A program made the position numbers and the translations under genes. The notes under the pieces were generated by a model. That model saw only the letters and a list, made by a program, of their open reading frames with translations. It searched no databases and was not told the DNA's origin. From Toxonevra muliebris (taxonomy: Eukaryota > Arthropoda > Insecta > Diptera > Pallopteridae): 64,000 nucleotides of DNA. This document shows, in pieces, positions 1 through 12,959 of this stretch. The stretch lies in contig OY829328.1 of assembly GCA_963691655.1 (NCBI GenBank), positions 33,499,890-33,563,889 on the forward strand, in the 5' to 3' direction. Position 1 is the stretch's first letter. Every line of letters begins with the position of its first letter.

Positions 1-590
1 ATGAATTTTCTTCAACTGCGGTAATTTTTCTTTTGTTGACTTAGCCATTCAATAAAAAATGTGCTTCACAGTTGAACAAAATGTTGTGGTGAAAATGAAG
101 ATTAAGAATAATCTCGTTTCCTAGTCCATTCACCGAAAGTACGACGAACACGATTTTCAAACGGTTTCAATTTCTGATCTTGATCTTGTAAGCTCGTAAA
201 CCAAAATCTTTCCGCAAAATCTTACATAAAGTGGATGGATAGAGCTCCAATTGCAAAGTCCAATGGCGAATCGAATAGTTCAGGTCTTTCTGAATACTAT
301 GCTCCATATCAGCAAACCTCTAAAGTGATGTGAAAACGATCTATGATTATTCGAATTACTTCCTTGTGACGAGCAAAAATTGGACACCAATTTTAGCAGC
401 ACAAATAACACCGAAGTGCCGCATAAAGCGTTAAAAACACAGAAGCCTGCCCTAGTGTAGGCTGGGAAAAGATCACCGCAAAGGCGAAATATAAAATAAA
501 GCGCGCACCAACAACAAAAGACACACACAGTTAGCACAAAGAAAAAGAAAAGCACAAATGTGCTACGCTAAGTGTGCTACAACATTAAAA
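1..590. other. No gene recognised
   Basis: AT-rich sequence with only short open frames. I see no splice-consistent exon, repeat or RNA gene in it. Confidence 0.5.
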
Positions 591-871
591 GACGTATACT
601 AACAACTACGTGTGGGTGTACATCTACAAAACTACAATTGACAGAAGCAACAAAATAATACATCCCAGTGGCGACAGTCTGCACAATGGAATAACGGTAT
701 AGCTCGATGTGTGCTATAAAAAGGCGAACGCAGCAAAGATCTCCCTTTTTTTTTGGGCTGGCAACTGGCATCGGAGCAACACGTACCTCTGGTAAGTACA
801 AGTGGGGAAAATACAATAGTTAGTAAGGAAAATTAGAATTCGACACGACGGACAAAATTTGGGAGGACAGA

Positions 872-1040
872 AAAACTCCTAGTCTTGTAATCTGTGAAGA
901 CGTGTGCGGCTTGCCGTTGATCCTCGGAGGAACAACAAGCCGATTTGGTCATTAGTCAGGTAAAACTCCAGGTCTTGTAACCTGCGAAGACGTGTGCGAC
1001 TTGCCGTTGATCTTCGGAGGAACAACAAGCCGACCTGGTC
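872..1040. repeat. 90-bp direct tandem duplication
   Basis: Two copies of about 79 bp start at 872 and 962. Both run from AAAACTCC through GAAGACGTGTGCG and CGGAGGAACAACAAGCCGA to GGTC, with only a few substitutions. Confidence 0.85.
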
Positions 1041-1077
1041 TAACAGAAAAGGTATCACGACCGACGCAAGACACCGC

Positions 1078-1362
1078 ATGACACAGCAGCGCTACGCCAG
1101 CGCAATCCATCGCATTCGACAGTCTAGCCATAGCAGCGTTACGCAAGCGCGATCCATCGCATTCGCCCGTTATACGCCAGCCTACGCACAGCAGCGCTAC
1201 ACCAGCGCGATCCATTACATTCGACCGTTATACGCCAGTCTACACACAGCAACGCTACGCCAGCGCGATCCATCGTATTCACCAATTACACGCCAGTCCA
1301 CGCACAACAGCGCTACGCTAGCGCGATCCATCGCATTCGTCACTTACACACCAGCCCGTTAA
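1078..1362. repeat. GC-richer minisatellite, about 4-5 degenerate copies
   Basis: Degenerate tandem units of about 55-65 bp share GCGCTACGCCAGCGCGATCC and CATCGCATTCG, separated by a variable ACGCCAGTC-type spacer. The repeats keep one frame open for 122 codons on the + strand, but that frame looks like a product of the repeat rather than a gene. Confidence 0.75.
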
Positions 1363-1499
1363 ATATTAAGTTGAATTAATTGAATTATTCGAAGTGACAT
1401 TGTTAAGTGTAATTTATGAGTGAAATTAAACCTGAATTATTGTTAAAATAAAAACCTGTGTGTCTAAATAAAGTGAGGGTCCCCTGCAGAATATAAATT

Positions 1500-2585
1500 T
1501 TGTAACGCGAAGAACCTCTGGAGCCCGCTGAGACTACCCCAGCCTAAGGCCGGTGAATGGCGATTATGTCGGCCGTAAAGTGAGCGTAGTACATGGTGAT
1601 ATTCGTCAACTGAACTACAATATCCAAAATATATTTGAAAGCATTGTTCGAGCGTAAATCTATTTGTGGTGAAATGACAAACCAAACTGAACACAAATAT
1701 GCTGTCAGCTATCAAATTGACGGTCGCTAGAAAAAGGCTTGTCAATCTATCTATTATTTTGAAAACTTTTGGATAAAATAGATTTCAGTTGGATGTTGTT
1801 TGGGTTACGCTGTATGCCTTTGGGCAAATAACATCAAATTTCACGTTAATCATGCTAGTTTTTCAAGCAACAAAATTCTTAAATAAAAAATCGTAAATAT
1901 CCCCGGAAGTTGCATAAAATTTCTAACTTTCAACCAGTTTTTTAGTTTTGATTTAAGAATCGCTGCTCTCAGTAATTTAATGCATTATCACCTATAAGTT
2001 CACCACCACATATATACCGTTATTGCTTTATACTATTATGGGTCGGTATTATGATATGACCATAAATATTTTATTGGTTTTATTGCTTCGGTTAATTGCA
2101 TTCCATTACAATTTTGATGAATGCATGTATGCACATATAGCACCACATACATACATATTTACATGCGTGCGTGTATTCATGTTCATGTATTTATCCTTTG
2201 AATTATCTTATGACTAATATAAGAAGTTTTCAATGACCAATTTCAACTTTTCTATTAACATGTGATAAGTGTTTTTGTGGCGAAATATATTTTATCACTT
2301 TATTGCCAATACAAATAATTAATAAATAAATATCATAACAAAATAAGATAATTAATATTTTTTGTTTACGCGTGTATTAATTATCTTATCACATTTTCAT
2401 TTTTGGTTGAATGTTTTTCTTGTTTTATAACTATAACATAGCCTAACTAAAGTAATCATTTTAACTATTATTATATGGTGAAATCAGATATTCTTTGTCT
2501 GTTTTAATGATTGCTGTTGGCTAATTAAAAAATATTTCTACTGCTTAAGCTTCATATTTGAAAAATAGTTTTAAATTTTTATAAC
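1500..2585. other. No gene recognised
   Basis: AT-rich intergenic DNA with short CATACATA-type simple repeats near 2120-2200. No coding signal seen. Confidence 0.5.
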
Positions 2586-2591
2586 TATATA

Positions 2592-2653
2592 GTTCGCTGT
2601 AGTGTGTTGGACTGCTATGCAGAGGTGTCCGGGTTCAAATCTCTGTACGACCA
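2592..2653 (+). repeat. tRNA-like sequence (tRNA pseudogene or SINE head)
   Basis: A B-box-like GGGTTCAAATC (2631-2641) lies about 30 bases after an A-box-like GTAGTGTGTTGG, and an A-rich run follows. The arms do not pair into a full cloverleaf, so this is a degraded tRNA-derived sequence rather than a working tRNA. Confidence 0.4.
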
Positions 2654-2938
2654 AAACAGAAAATAAAAATGTTTCTACACGGCACCATCTCTTGGCTGGA
2701 CATGACAAACCTAAAAGAGAAAAGTAAAAAGCTTTTCAATTCGCCGCTCGGATTCGCCATTAAACTGTAGGCGACTTTCATTCGTGTACAAATATAACTC
2801 ACACAACATGATTGGGTGCGAAAAGCTTCGCCTACGGCCACCATGGTCTGTTGTGCTATAATAGTAGCGAATTGAAGTATGATTTATTTTTCGACGGAAA
2901 CATTTTTTTTGACAAAAAACAATGCTTGTTATGTTAAC

Positions 2939-3040
2939 CAGGGATGTCAACTAATTTCTTCCTTTACCCCGTCGTGACGGCTTTTCAGAAATTACCCGAT
3001 TTTCGACCAAATTTTCCGCACTCGTATTCAAACCGTTTAT
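2939..3040 (-). mobile_element. Terminal fragment of the GGGGAAT-type hAT family
   Basis: Starts with CAGGGATGTCAACTAA and continues with CCCGATTTTCGACCAAATTT and a CCGCACTCGTAT stretch. These match the terminal part of the elements at 48456-49576 and 58831-59701 in reverse orientation. Only the end remains; no second terminus is recognisable nearby. Confidence 0.6.
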
Positions 3041-3682
3041 AATAAAACCAAAAATACTGTTATAAAAAAACAAAAGAATAATAATCAGTTTTCAGTATAA
3101 CGAAATATTTTAAAGCTAACATTAGTAAAGCTAGAATCAGTTTTTTATAACGCGCTGGTCGATCTTGTCTGAAAAGGCATTTTATGTCCCGTGATATGAG
3201 GAAACTCTTAATTTTTTACTCGCTGGTCTTGTCTCAAATTGCTTTGTTTACTCCTCTTACTGCTTTCCCGCCTTTCCCCTTTGCCTCCTCCGTCTTCTAT
3301 CTGCATTCTGCTCTCTGCCTTCTGAAATGGCAAATTATCTCACCGCCCGGTGATGCACTGGCGTACATCACAAATTGGGAGGAAAATAGTTGAAGTATTT
3401 TACGTTTATAGTTCTCATAGATTCAGAGATTCTCAGTATCGTTTTTATCGTATATGCCACAAAATACATTAAAACTTTAAAACAAATCTCTTAAAATTTT
3501 ATTCTCGGGATCTATGATAGTATATCTGCAATGTTCTTCTACTTTTTGTCTTCTCCATTTTGTCGTCGACCTTCGACCTTCTTACTTCTGCCACATGTTT
3601 TTTAAACTCCCCTGCTACTTTCTGATTTTTGGCTTTTCCTTCAGTCTCTTGTCTTTTACTCTATGCTCATTACCTTCTATAC

Positions 3683-4275
3683 CAGAGGTTCTCAACTGTG
3701 CTCATCCTACGCCTCCCTTTTCGAATTCGTGGCAAACCCGCGCCTCCTCTGCTTTGATTTTCACACAACAGTTTTTTATGCTGGTTTACTATTTTTTAAA
3801 TTAAATCATATCCGCTTCGATATAATTCTAGTTTTTCCGTAGTTTTGATGAGGCTCTGGTTAGTTTGCGTCAAAGATAAACTAGGCTAGTAAATTTATTT
3901 AAAAGTTGAATTGTTCCTCGTGAGGAAAACTAGGATGGTGAAGTTTTAGTGACGTTTTAGTTGGAAATTCGCTGGCATAAACTAACCAAATAATTTATAA
4001 ATAGTGTCAATCATGCATTATCTTAAGTGATTCCTAATGGTAAAGTTTTTGATAGTAAAAGATAGTCGAGAAATTAACGAAAGGCAAAAATACTGTTAAA
4101 ATTTATTTGAACTAAAGTTCTTTGAAAATGGTATTTTACATTCGATTTTTTTTAACAATTAGTTTTTAACAATTTGTCGTATTTTTGCTGTTTAAAGCAA
4201 TTATCGATGCGAATTCAATGCGTCTCTGCTGCCAATTTCTAAAACGCAAAACGCCCCACCACTTGAGAACCACTG
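3683..4275. mobile_element. Non-autonomous hAT element, CAGNGGTTCTCAA termini
   Basis: The left end CAGAGGTTCTCAACTGTG (3683) and the right end CACTTGAGAACCACTG (ending 4275) are inverted copies of the GGTTCTCAAC terminus typical of Charlie-like hAT transposons. The flanks TTCTATAC and TTCTATTA look like an 8-bp target duplication with two changes. The 593-bp body has no transposase frame, so it would depend on an enzyme made elsewhere. Confidence 0.75.
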
Positions 4276-4399
4276 TTCTATTAATTCTATTTTCCCCCTT
4301 TTTCTCTTTCCCCCCTTGCATGGATTTTAGTTGTTATGGGGTCGCACAGTGTAGCATCTCCATATAATAAGGCCAATAAAATATTTTTAAGGTAAAGAT

Positions 4400-4860
4400 T
4401 AAGAAACATTTCGAATTTCAACCAAATCGGTGAACGGACACGCCCATTTCCTATACAAGTTGAATCAAAAAATTACAATATCTCAAAAACTGTTAAAGTA
4501 ATGAACTTGTGCAGTAGCTACCGATAATGTACGGAATGCCTAAAAATGGTCCAGATTGGGAATATGGGCGTGACACAGTGTGACGAGTTCATGTAGTGAA
4601 CGGACAAAAATATAAGGAGTTATTGTAGACTAATGAAATTTGGTACACATCGTTTTTATAAGCAACGAAGCTAATGCACAAAATCTTATGAAAATCGGTT
4701 TAAAACCACGCCCACCTCTCATATAACTTTTTAAATTTTCTCAAAGAAAAGTAATGTAATTACAAAATAAATAATGGCAGAAAGTTGAAAATTTTTCAGA
4801 ATAGTCCCCAAGATAATAATTTTGCTATCGGCCACGCCCACCTTTCATATTAAAAAAAAA
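4400..4860. repeat. Dispersed-repeat remnant with repeated CACGCCCAC motifs
   Basis: CACGCCCA(C/T) boxes recur (about 4438, 4708, 4833), each near CATAT and AAAATCGGT-type phrases. The same motif class appears at 45390 and in the tandem pair at 52128-52221. It looks like decayed transposon DNA; termini are not visible. Confidence 0.4.
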
Positions 4861-7800
4861 TTAATTTGGGATTTAAATACAAACAAATTTAATTTGTTTT
4901 GTTTATTTCATATTGCTATCCATTAATATCCACAAATTGAAAAAAAATTAGTAACTTTGGTTTTCATCATCCTCGCTAGTTTACCTATCTGGAGAATTCT
5001 TGCTGTCATCGTCCTCTGTGCTTTTATATGCTTCCCATTTTTAGCTTCTTGTCTGTAATAAACTAAGCCGCAGCTTTCATTATTTGTTCGGGTTAGCTTC
5101 AAGCTATAAGCTTATCTACTCTCTGTGTTTTCATTCTCTTACACACTTCTTCATATGATAACTTAGGACTGCCTTTCCCGACCCCATACATTCAAGGTGG
5201 TACTAAAATTTAAGATCGTAAGCTTCAATTCCTCAGATTTTTTCTTTCCTACACTGCCAAGCTCTTTCTCAATAAAATTTTTTACACCATCAAACGTGTT
5301 GGCTTGCTTATTGCTTTTTACTTGCAATCAAGCATTAAAAACCGCTTTAATTTGAACACGGGTACTCACAGAACAAGTTGTATTGCTTCAGAAAAAGCTA
5401 ACAAAAGCAGCTGAGACTTTCAAATATTTATCTACATATTTGCTTGAAAGAAATATAAAACAAAATTTAAGGAGTTAAGAAGTGTTTTTTTTTATTTAAC
5501 TTTAATTATTTCAGAGTGCTTTCTTTACATTGCTTTACAACATCGGTAAAAATCAGACGTCAAAATTGCATATGCAATTTTAGCGTTGCCAGTTTTAAAA
5601 AACTACCTAATTATATGTTATCAACACTTTTGATTCATATATCGAGTTTCACTCAAGCTATCGAAATTCAAAGTTGAAGCATAAATTTGACAATGTAATA
5701 TGGTAGAATGAAGACATAAAAATAAATGACTTTGAACTCCCATAACTTTTTTCCTTATAAATATTTTACAACAATCTTTTGGATTTTTCTCAACTAAAGT
5801 ATTATCATTGAAATCTCATACCCAATTTTTCAATTCCCTTATATCGCAATTTTGGTATTTTGTCTATACTCGCTACACTGTGGGTCGTATGAGTAATTTT
5901 AATTCGAATGGTAGAATAGCGAAAATAAATATGAGTATTCGATTACATCCAATGGTTTTAAAGATCTCAGATGAAAAAATCTTGTAGTCATGTTGAACCA
6001 ATTAACAAAGGTGCACCAGTGCAGCAGGCAATAAATTCGTTACCACCAGGTTAATGTGAAAAAAGGCCACCATACTTAGAATAGACGATCAAATAACTCT
6101 AAGAATGCTTAGAGTTTTCAATTGAAAGAAACGGAGAATGCTTTAATCTATCACAAGGTGCCAGACAGACAACAAAAAAAGAAAGGTTTATCATTTATTT
6201 TAAATGATTATATTGCATCTATGGAATTATATGACCTTCTCTGTTTACTAATTAACGTAATCCATGCTTGTTATTAAATTTTATTGTAATTGCTCAGTAA
6301 TATACTTCTCAATCAATTTTTCATTATCGTTCCTCAATATTATTATTTATTACATTTCACTTTTGTGCGAGTGCTTTTACTTCTTTTAACACATACATAC
6401 CAAAGGATAATTTATAAAAATTTTGAGTTATTGGAGCAGCTATTTTCAAAAATTTCAAATGACAGCTACAACTACAACAGCTGCAATACCAACAGCAACA
6501 ACTGCGGTAACCATCAACAGCATCGCAATATATTACTTACACACAACTGAACTGCAAATATTTAGAACTTCATTTTCTGGAAATGACTGGCGGATGGGCG
6601 AGCGGGCGTGTGTTGCCTTGGATAATAATCTTGACAGGAAACGTGAAATACAAATAAATGAAATTTTCTACCAATCATTTCGCTTCTCTCCAATGCTATA
6701 TAATGCCACCAACCAAACAGTGAAGCAACCAACTTTTCATTGTCATTTCACCTGATGCGTGAATGTGCAGATGCAGCTGTTGCTAGCGTGAATGCTTCTA
6801 CCGAATGGTGTTGCTATTTCTATTGTTGGTATTTACATATGCTGGAGCAGTGGTGGCTCTAAAAATCTTCAATGCGGTAGGGCTGTCTGAGATTTTAAAA
6901 ATATCTTACTATAATTTTTGCATCATTCCTAATCTAGACTTACCCAGGAAATCCAAAATTCCTTCATTTTGAATTGCTAAATTTTTTTTTTTGTATAAAA
7001 CGAGACCTCGAAATTGCGTATAGTGCCAGACCCATGAAGCATTGACGGGTTGAGTTTTATTCAATTAAAAATTAATGGTTTTGATAATTTTAACCAACTA
7101 TGACAACTATCGACAGCAGTTTTTCAGCGTCAAAAGTTCCTTGGAAAAATGGTTCTTGGGACATCTTTCGCCTTACATAAATTTAAAGTTAACTATAACC
7201 TCTTTAAAAATAGTACTCGTGGAATACCCTAATTCAAGCATATCCTTAAAATTGTGCAACTAAAACTGAGCAATTTTGTTTGAAAAATTCTCTGGCGGCC
7301 ATAAAAGTACATGGTTGGGTTAGAGCTCCTAAAGAGACAAGCTTTTTTATTGGCATTTAACCCGTTTTCGGCTGCCGGTGCGCTTTCGCAACATCAACTT
7401 CATGAAGTTATCTCATCGATTTCGATGATTCGTCGATAATGGGTTAAGGCCAACATAGGAGTTCCCCAACCATTTAATGTGTCCAAAATGTCTTTAGCTA
7501 CCAGAGCCACAAACAAATACCAATCATTCATACCAACCCTACAAACATTGCTATGTCAACTCAGTCAGTTAGTCTTAATTGCAGGATATACACCAAACCA
7601 TTCTGATCTATCAGTTATATACAAAATTTTAACTAAAGCACATTGACTACTATGACAGATCGATCAGAATGAAGAGATACCCACCAAAAACACATGGGCA
7701 TATCCACAAGTTTTTCGGCTGCTTGAAAGAAATTTTTAACACCAAAAGTCGACGATATTAATTAACTTTTTCCATAATCAAGGTGCAAGCTCTAGAATTT

Positions 7801-9230
7801 TGTTATCATGAATGTTGATTTTGAATGTTATTCAGAATTTGTCAAGATTGCTCAATTTTTCTATACAATCGCATCTCATAATGCGAATTGCGTTCAAGTT
7901 TTCTCCTTCATAATAAAATTACAGCCGTAGCAGAAAACTAGTTAGTCTTGAATGATAAGAGCTAGGATCGGAGGTTAGTTGGACTATATTTGCCTTGAAT
8001 TTTCCTTCGGGTAATCTGGTAACTCCAGATTTCAGTTTTATCGCTATCATAAATTAATTTTAAGGAAAAATTTTAACCATTTTAAAACAAAAAATTTTAA
8101 ATTCACTACAAGTTTTCTAGATGTTCTGGAAGACCTATGATTTCGAGTCCATAAGGATCTTAGATTCATTAAAAACTGAGCGATTCGAAATGGTTTGTTG
8201 CTTAGTTCATTTAAATGCTATGTTTTACTGATTTCATAATCTACAATAGAGTTTAAAGTTCAAAGTATTGCTACTCTTTTCATTGGAAAATCATCATTGA
8301 AATTTGTCGATAAAATTAAAAATTTAGGATATGTAATAAATTCACGGTTGCCTTTGATGATCATACTAATAGTATTGTTGGCAAAATTTTCTTGACCTTA
8401 TGAAGTTTAAGAATATTAGCGGTAAATAATTGTTTGGAAATTAGACGTAGACTTAGTATGGGCATGATCTTACCCTTTATAACATATGCTAAGCTATAGT
8501 AAATGTTTATGGTTGCGGAAATTTGAATAGTTCCAGAAAAATAACTCTTGGAATTAAGGCCAGAAATTTAATTTTTCTATACAAGTTACTGCAATCAAAG
8601 ACTTCTTATTATATTTTATGTTCTTTTCTTTTACATTTGTTTATCTTCTTTTTGATCTTAGTATTAAGTTATATGTTTATTAATTAAAATTTTAATCTAA
8701 ATGATACCTTATTTAAATGTTGCTTGTACTTCAAAAGAAATATTTTCTTATTGTACTAATATTATATCTAAATAAATTGAAATTGGAATTCACTGAAGAA
8801 TTTAGTTAAAAAAATATTACGCAGTTTAATTCCTTTTCTTTAACTCTTGAGATACCGCTTACAGTGCGGAGTAGGTTGGGGTCTATGTTTCGTAGCATTG
8901 TGACTTACAGTCACTTTCTGTTTCTTTTTTTTTATAATGATAAATTGATGATACTTTTACCTATTTGTTTTTTTTTAAGTCAATCCGCTCGCATTTTCAT
9001 ACCTACTAAAATTTACAACTACAAATTTTTAGGACAATCTGGACAATCTGTATGGGGTTGAGAAGGGGTTGAGAATCTGTATGAGATTATAAATCTCATG
9101 GGGCTAAGAAAAGTTATTTTATACTTTTTGTCCCTTTAAAAAAAATGGTATATTAAAAATTTGTTTTTATTTGAATTATTATTTACTGCTTTTTAATCTC
9201 AAAGTCTACTGCAAAAACTACGATCGTATC
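4860..9230. other. No gene recognised
   Basis: AT-rich DNA. A stretch at about 5180-5330 is open on the - strand for some 40 codons of charged sequence, but I cannot assign it. CAACA-type trinucleotide repeats occur at 6470-6520. Nothing else is supportable. Confidence 0.45.
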
Positions 9231-9700
9231 GAAAAATGATTTTTCAACTATGTATGCAATGGTTTGATCTATGATCTTCTTGGCAGATATTTACTTTCCA
9301 AAACGCCATATTAGTTATCCTTGACACAAACCATACATTAGCTATGCCAGCTGTTACTTAACAACGTACTCCTTATTTATACAACAACCTGAAAGTATGC
9401 TGTGCTATAATTATTGTATAATAATATTTATATACCAGCCTGAATGTATACTGTACCATAATTATTGTATAATAAGGTTATTTATACGTCAGCCTGAAAA
9501 TATGCCGTACTATAATTGGTGTGTCTATAAATAAACGCTAGATGCATTGTTATCCTGTATTGAGCTATGTTTAAAGTTGAAAGTCTTTAGGTCATCGGGA
9601 AGTTAATTTAAAGTAGATTGCAAAATTCCACCTGAACAGACAGACAGACATCATTGAAAGGGAGTTGATATAAACGTGGTAATAAAATAGAGTAAATTTA
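9230..9700 (+). repeat. Dispersed repeat family A, copy 1
   Basis: Shares two blocks, in the same order and orientation, with 26640-26920. The first contains TTTGATCTATGA. The second runs from CATCGGGAAGTTA through GACAGACAGACA to GTTGATATAAACGTGGTA. Copy 1 is longer because it contains the tandem array at 9388-9540. Probably an old mobile element; no termini identified. Confidence 0.65.
9388..9540. repeat. Three-copy tandem repeat, about 51-54 bp
   Basis: Units beginning with CCTGAA start at 9388, 9439 and 9493. They carry GTATGCTGTGCTATAATTAT-like cores with moderate divergence. The array sits inside repeat family A. Confidence 0.75.
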
Positions 9701-10231
9701 ACTAAAATCAAACATACAATATTCAAGAAAAATAAATACTAAAATTACTTGATGTCAGTGAAAATTTTTGTTTTTAAAGCATTTTGTAAATTTTCCTTAC
9801 ATTTTAGTTCTTTTCCTAAAATTAAAAAAAAAAAAACAAATCGATATTAAATCGATAATTTGGTCACCATCAGTTTAATATTCACAACTATTTCGGGGTT
9901 TTCTTGGATCCACCACTGTGTTGAAGTATAATAAGCAGTAGTATAACATAGTTTAAGTGTTTCTGCTACTGCTATTGCTTAATCAACTAAATTGGAAAAT
10001 TGAAAATTCATTGTTTTTACAAAAATAGGGGAGAAAGGAGTTGAGTTTGGCATAAACTTTATAATATTAATACTTTTAGGTAGGTGAATTAAGCTATTTA
10101 GTTTAAATACTTTTTAATAACTCCTAAAATATATGAGAAAGGTGTCTCACAAAATTGATTACATGAAGAAAAATTTTTGGAACATTGAGACATTTTATTA
10201 AATTTAGCCAAAAATGGTGTTAAATCAAAAA

Positions 10232-10704
10232 GTAATAGACTAGTTGAGTTTATACTCATACCGATGAACAGAAAAGGAAATAAATTTTTGAAATCAAATA
10301 ATATCTGCAGGTTCCAAAAGGGTCTCGAAAGTCTCAAAATTTTGTCCACAAATTAAGAGTTTTTAAATTCCACAACTTTTTATTGCTCTTTACGAATAGA
10401 AACATAATGCAAAAAGAATTTTTTTAAATCAAAAATTTTTATTCGTCCTGCAAAATGTTCAAGGCTTAGTGGTTTTTAGAAATTCAAGTAACGTCTCTTG
10501 CGGCACCAATAAAAATTATAAGATTTAGAAAATTCTTTAGAATTAAAAAAATGCACGGTCGAAAAATTAAAAAAAAGAAATCGTAGTTTATGGTAAAAAT
10601 TCCGAGACTTTTAAGAGCTTTTTGGAACCTGAAGAAGATATAATCTGATTTAAAAAATTTGTATCTACTTCTGTTCATCTGGATGATAGAAACTTAACTG
10701 CATT
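10232..10704. mobile_element. Foldback (long inverted repeat) element
   Basis: The left arm (about 10232-10350) is an imperfect inverted copy of the right arm (about 10590-10704). Shared blocks are GATGAACAGAA, CAAATTTTT, CAGGTTCCAAAA and AAAGTCTC. The roughly 240-bp centre has no coding potential. It looks like a MITE or foldback transposon. Confidence 0.7.
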
Positions 10705-12550
10705 GATTTGATGCTACTGTATTCACTGGTGTTTGTTAGTAAGGAAGAACCGAGAAACTAAGATATTTATCAGTGGCATGACAGTAGCAGTAGTGATAGT
10801 GTGGTCACGTTGGTGGAACATTTACTTATCGATTCATTTTCTAAACAAAAAATCATTTCAAAAATAACTACTGCTTGAATCGATATGAAATTCTTGATCA
10901 ACAATATAATGAATACCTATTCTCCCCTATGTTACGTGGTATTGCATTGCTCTACGTTTACGCTGCTTGCTGTGGGGGAGGAGCGCAACGTCAAGCATTC
11001 AAAAGGAATTTTCATTTTCTTTATTTGCTGCAATTTGTCAAAGTTTGAGATATTTTCGCTTATTTTACTTTTCTACTTTTCTTGCTGTTGTTTTTGTCTT
11101 CTGGTTATCTTCTCTCAGTTCATTGCATTGTACTATAGCATACAGCGCTTGAAAATATGCTAAACAAAATTTAATTTAATGCAAATTTTTGTTCATTTGC
11201 ATTTTGGAAAATTTGTGCAATTTATTTTTTTTTCAAGTTATTAATATTTCTAAAATTTGTTTTTCATTCGTTGCGCTATTTGTACTAGAAATAGTTTGAA
11301 GAAAATATGGCGTGAAACTTATTTTTGTGGTAGTTTTAGTTGTAAAGTGTGTAGCGGTCTGTCGGGACGAATTAGGTCAGTCAAGTGGTAAGTGGTACTC
11401 TTCGTTTTATTTTATTTTTTCTTTGAATTTAAGTCTGTTTGTATATGTACATATAAATCACATAAATACATATGCTTGTTTAAGAACTTTATAGTAGAGG
11501 AAATGAAGGCGAAGAAGAACACCCAGATTGAGATTGAGTAAGTAGCAAAGTAAAATAACTACTTAGTTTTAGTATTTTTTTTTTATTTAGTTATGAAGAG
11601 ATTTGCTTGTTCGAAAACTTTTATAATGATTTTTTCTTTTGTTTACTCTTTTCATAGTAAAACTAAAAAAAAAAATTAAAATAACATTTTTATGCAAATG
11701 TAGACTTATGCAGCATATTTTCATTAATAATAGAGAAATACTGAAAAGAAAACTTAATGGCAGGATTAAAAAGAGTTAGTGTTCTCAGAAGTTATATTAA
11801 TTTAGACATAAAGCAATGCCGACCCACTAAGCAGATGTTTGAATATTTACAAGAGAAATATTACTGCAAATAGAAAATAATCAACTATCTGAAAACAAAA
11901 TGTTTTGAAATTCCTATATGCGAAAGGTGAAGAGTGAGATCGAAAAAATTTTGTATGCTTATACTAAAAAAACAAACTCAGAAGCTTTGAAACAAAATAA
12001 AGAAAACGTTTTGAATGCAAAAAATTGTGACTCAGTTGTGAAGTCAGAATATTTTTTGGTACTTTTGTATATTCCTTAACACACATATGCCGAGCGTTTG
12101 ATCAAATATGGGAATTGTTAATTTGGGCGGAGTCTCAATACTACAGCAAAGACAATATAAGGATACTAGATACTACCACTATTTTGTGTTTGCAGCTTTT
12201 ACCTGCTGCTGTTGAAAGCTCATCACCTTCGCAATTTCTCATAAGATTTGCTTATATCCCATACAAATGAAATCTTTAAAGAAAATATTGATACGAATAC
12301 AACGAAGTTTATAGTCAAGTTTAGGGCAAAGTCAATAAGTTAAGTATTTCATGCAAAAATTATGAAAATTGTTTCAGTGAGCATGGTGCCTTCAATAGAT
12401 ATTAAAGTGCGTCCTTACAAATGTGTATGTTTATATATGACTAAAAAAACTTGAGGAAACTTAAGAATGTTAGGAAGAGGTAAAGTTCTGAAGTGGGAAA
12501 AATCAGTTAAGTGGGTGTGGTAAAAATATTTACAGACAAAAACTAAAATG
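10705..12550. other. No gene recognised
   Basis: AT-rich DNA with homopolymer runs and a few hydrophobic short open frames (for example near 10890-11160). None shows start context, splice sites or familiar protein sequence. Confidence 0.45.
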
Positions 12551-12558
12551 ACTAAATT

Positions 12559-12830
12559 TTTCAATATCCTATATACGCTACTAATATTTGAAATCATAAC
12601 CCAGAATTACAGATCTGTAATCTATTATTCTGGGTTATGATTTCAAATATCAGTAGCTTATATAGGATATTGAAAGATTAAGAACTCTCACTAAGATCAC
12701 TGATGAGGAATTGTGGCGGGTTCCGAAATGGCCGTCTGATTTACCCGTCTCTATATACACTGTTTGTTGTTATGACTACATTTGTTCATTAGGCCTGTTT
12801 ATATATAATTTCAAAAAATGATTAAACTTA
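12559..12830. mobile_element. Foldback element fragment with a 49-bp hairpin
   Basis: Bases 12627-12830 repeat the right half of the foldback element at 21663-22192 (GGCCGTCTGATTT, CCCGTCTCTATATACA and GACTACATTTGTTCATTA blocks). Bases 12559-12607 are an inverted copy of 12627-12675, separated by 19 bases, so the start folds into a near-perfect 49-bp stem. Confidence 0.8.
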
Positions 12831-12959
12831 AAATTATTTATAATGTAAAATAATAGGGGCATTTACAGAATGAAAATATTCTTTTGGTTAATTTAGTTAA
12901 ATATAAAGAAAGTGCTAGATATTTTTAATTTTCTATTAAACCAATTCAGGTATTGTTAA

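Larger units (their letters stand above)
590..1500 (+). mobile_element. Possible LTR or retroelement leader remnant
   Basis: This stretch is clearly less AT-rich than its surroundings. It has a good TATA box (TATAAAAAG, 715-723), then two tandem repeat arrays (872-1040 and about 1078-1360), and ends with AATAAA-like signals near 1450-1470. A promoter, internal tandem repeats and a poly(A) signal within 0.8 kb would fit the LTR of a BEL/Pao or Gypsy element. I found no matching second LTR, primer-binding site or gag/pol, so the call is tentative. An ordinary 5' exon with repeats is an alternative. Confidence 0.3.

Noticed and set aside
994..1362. 122-codon open frame on the + strand
   Set aside because: Periodic translation of a minisatellite; no protein-like features.
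5180..5330. Charged - strand open stretch (NTFDGVKNFIEKELGS)
   Set aside because: Too short and isolated to assign; no second exon or transposon ends found.
9905..9920. CTTGGATCCACCACTG as a hAT terminus
   Set aside because: Similar to the 18385 element's ends, but no partner terminus or duplication was seen.
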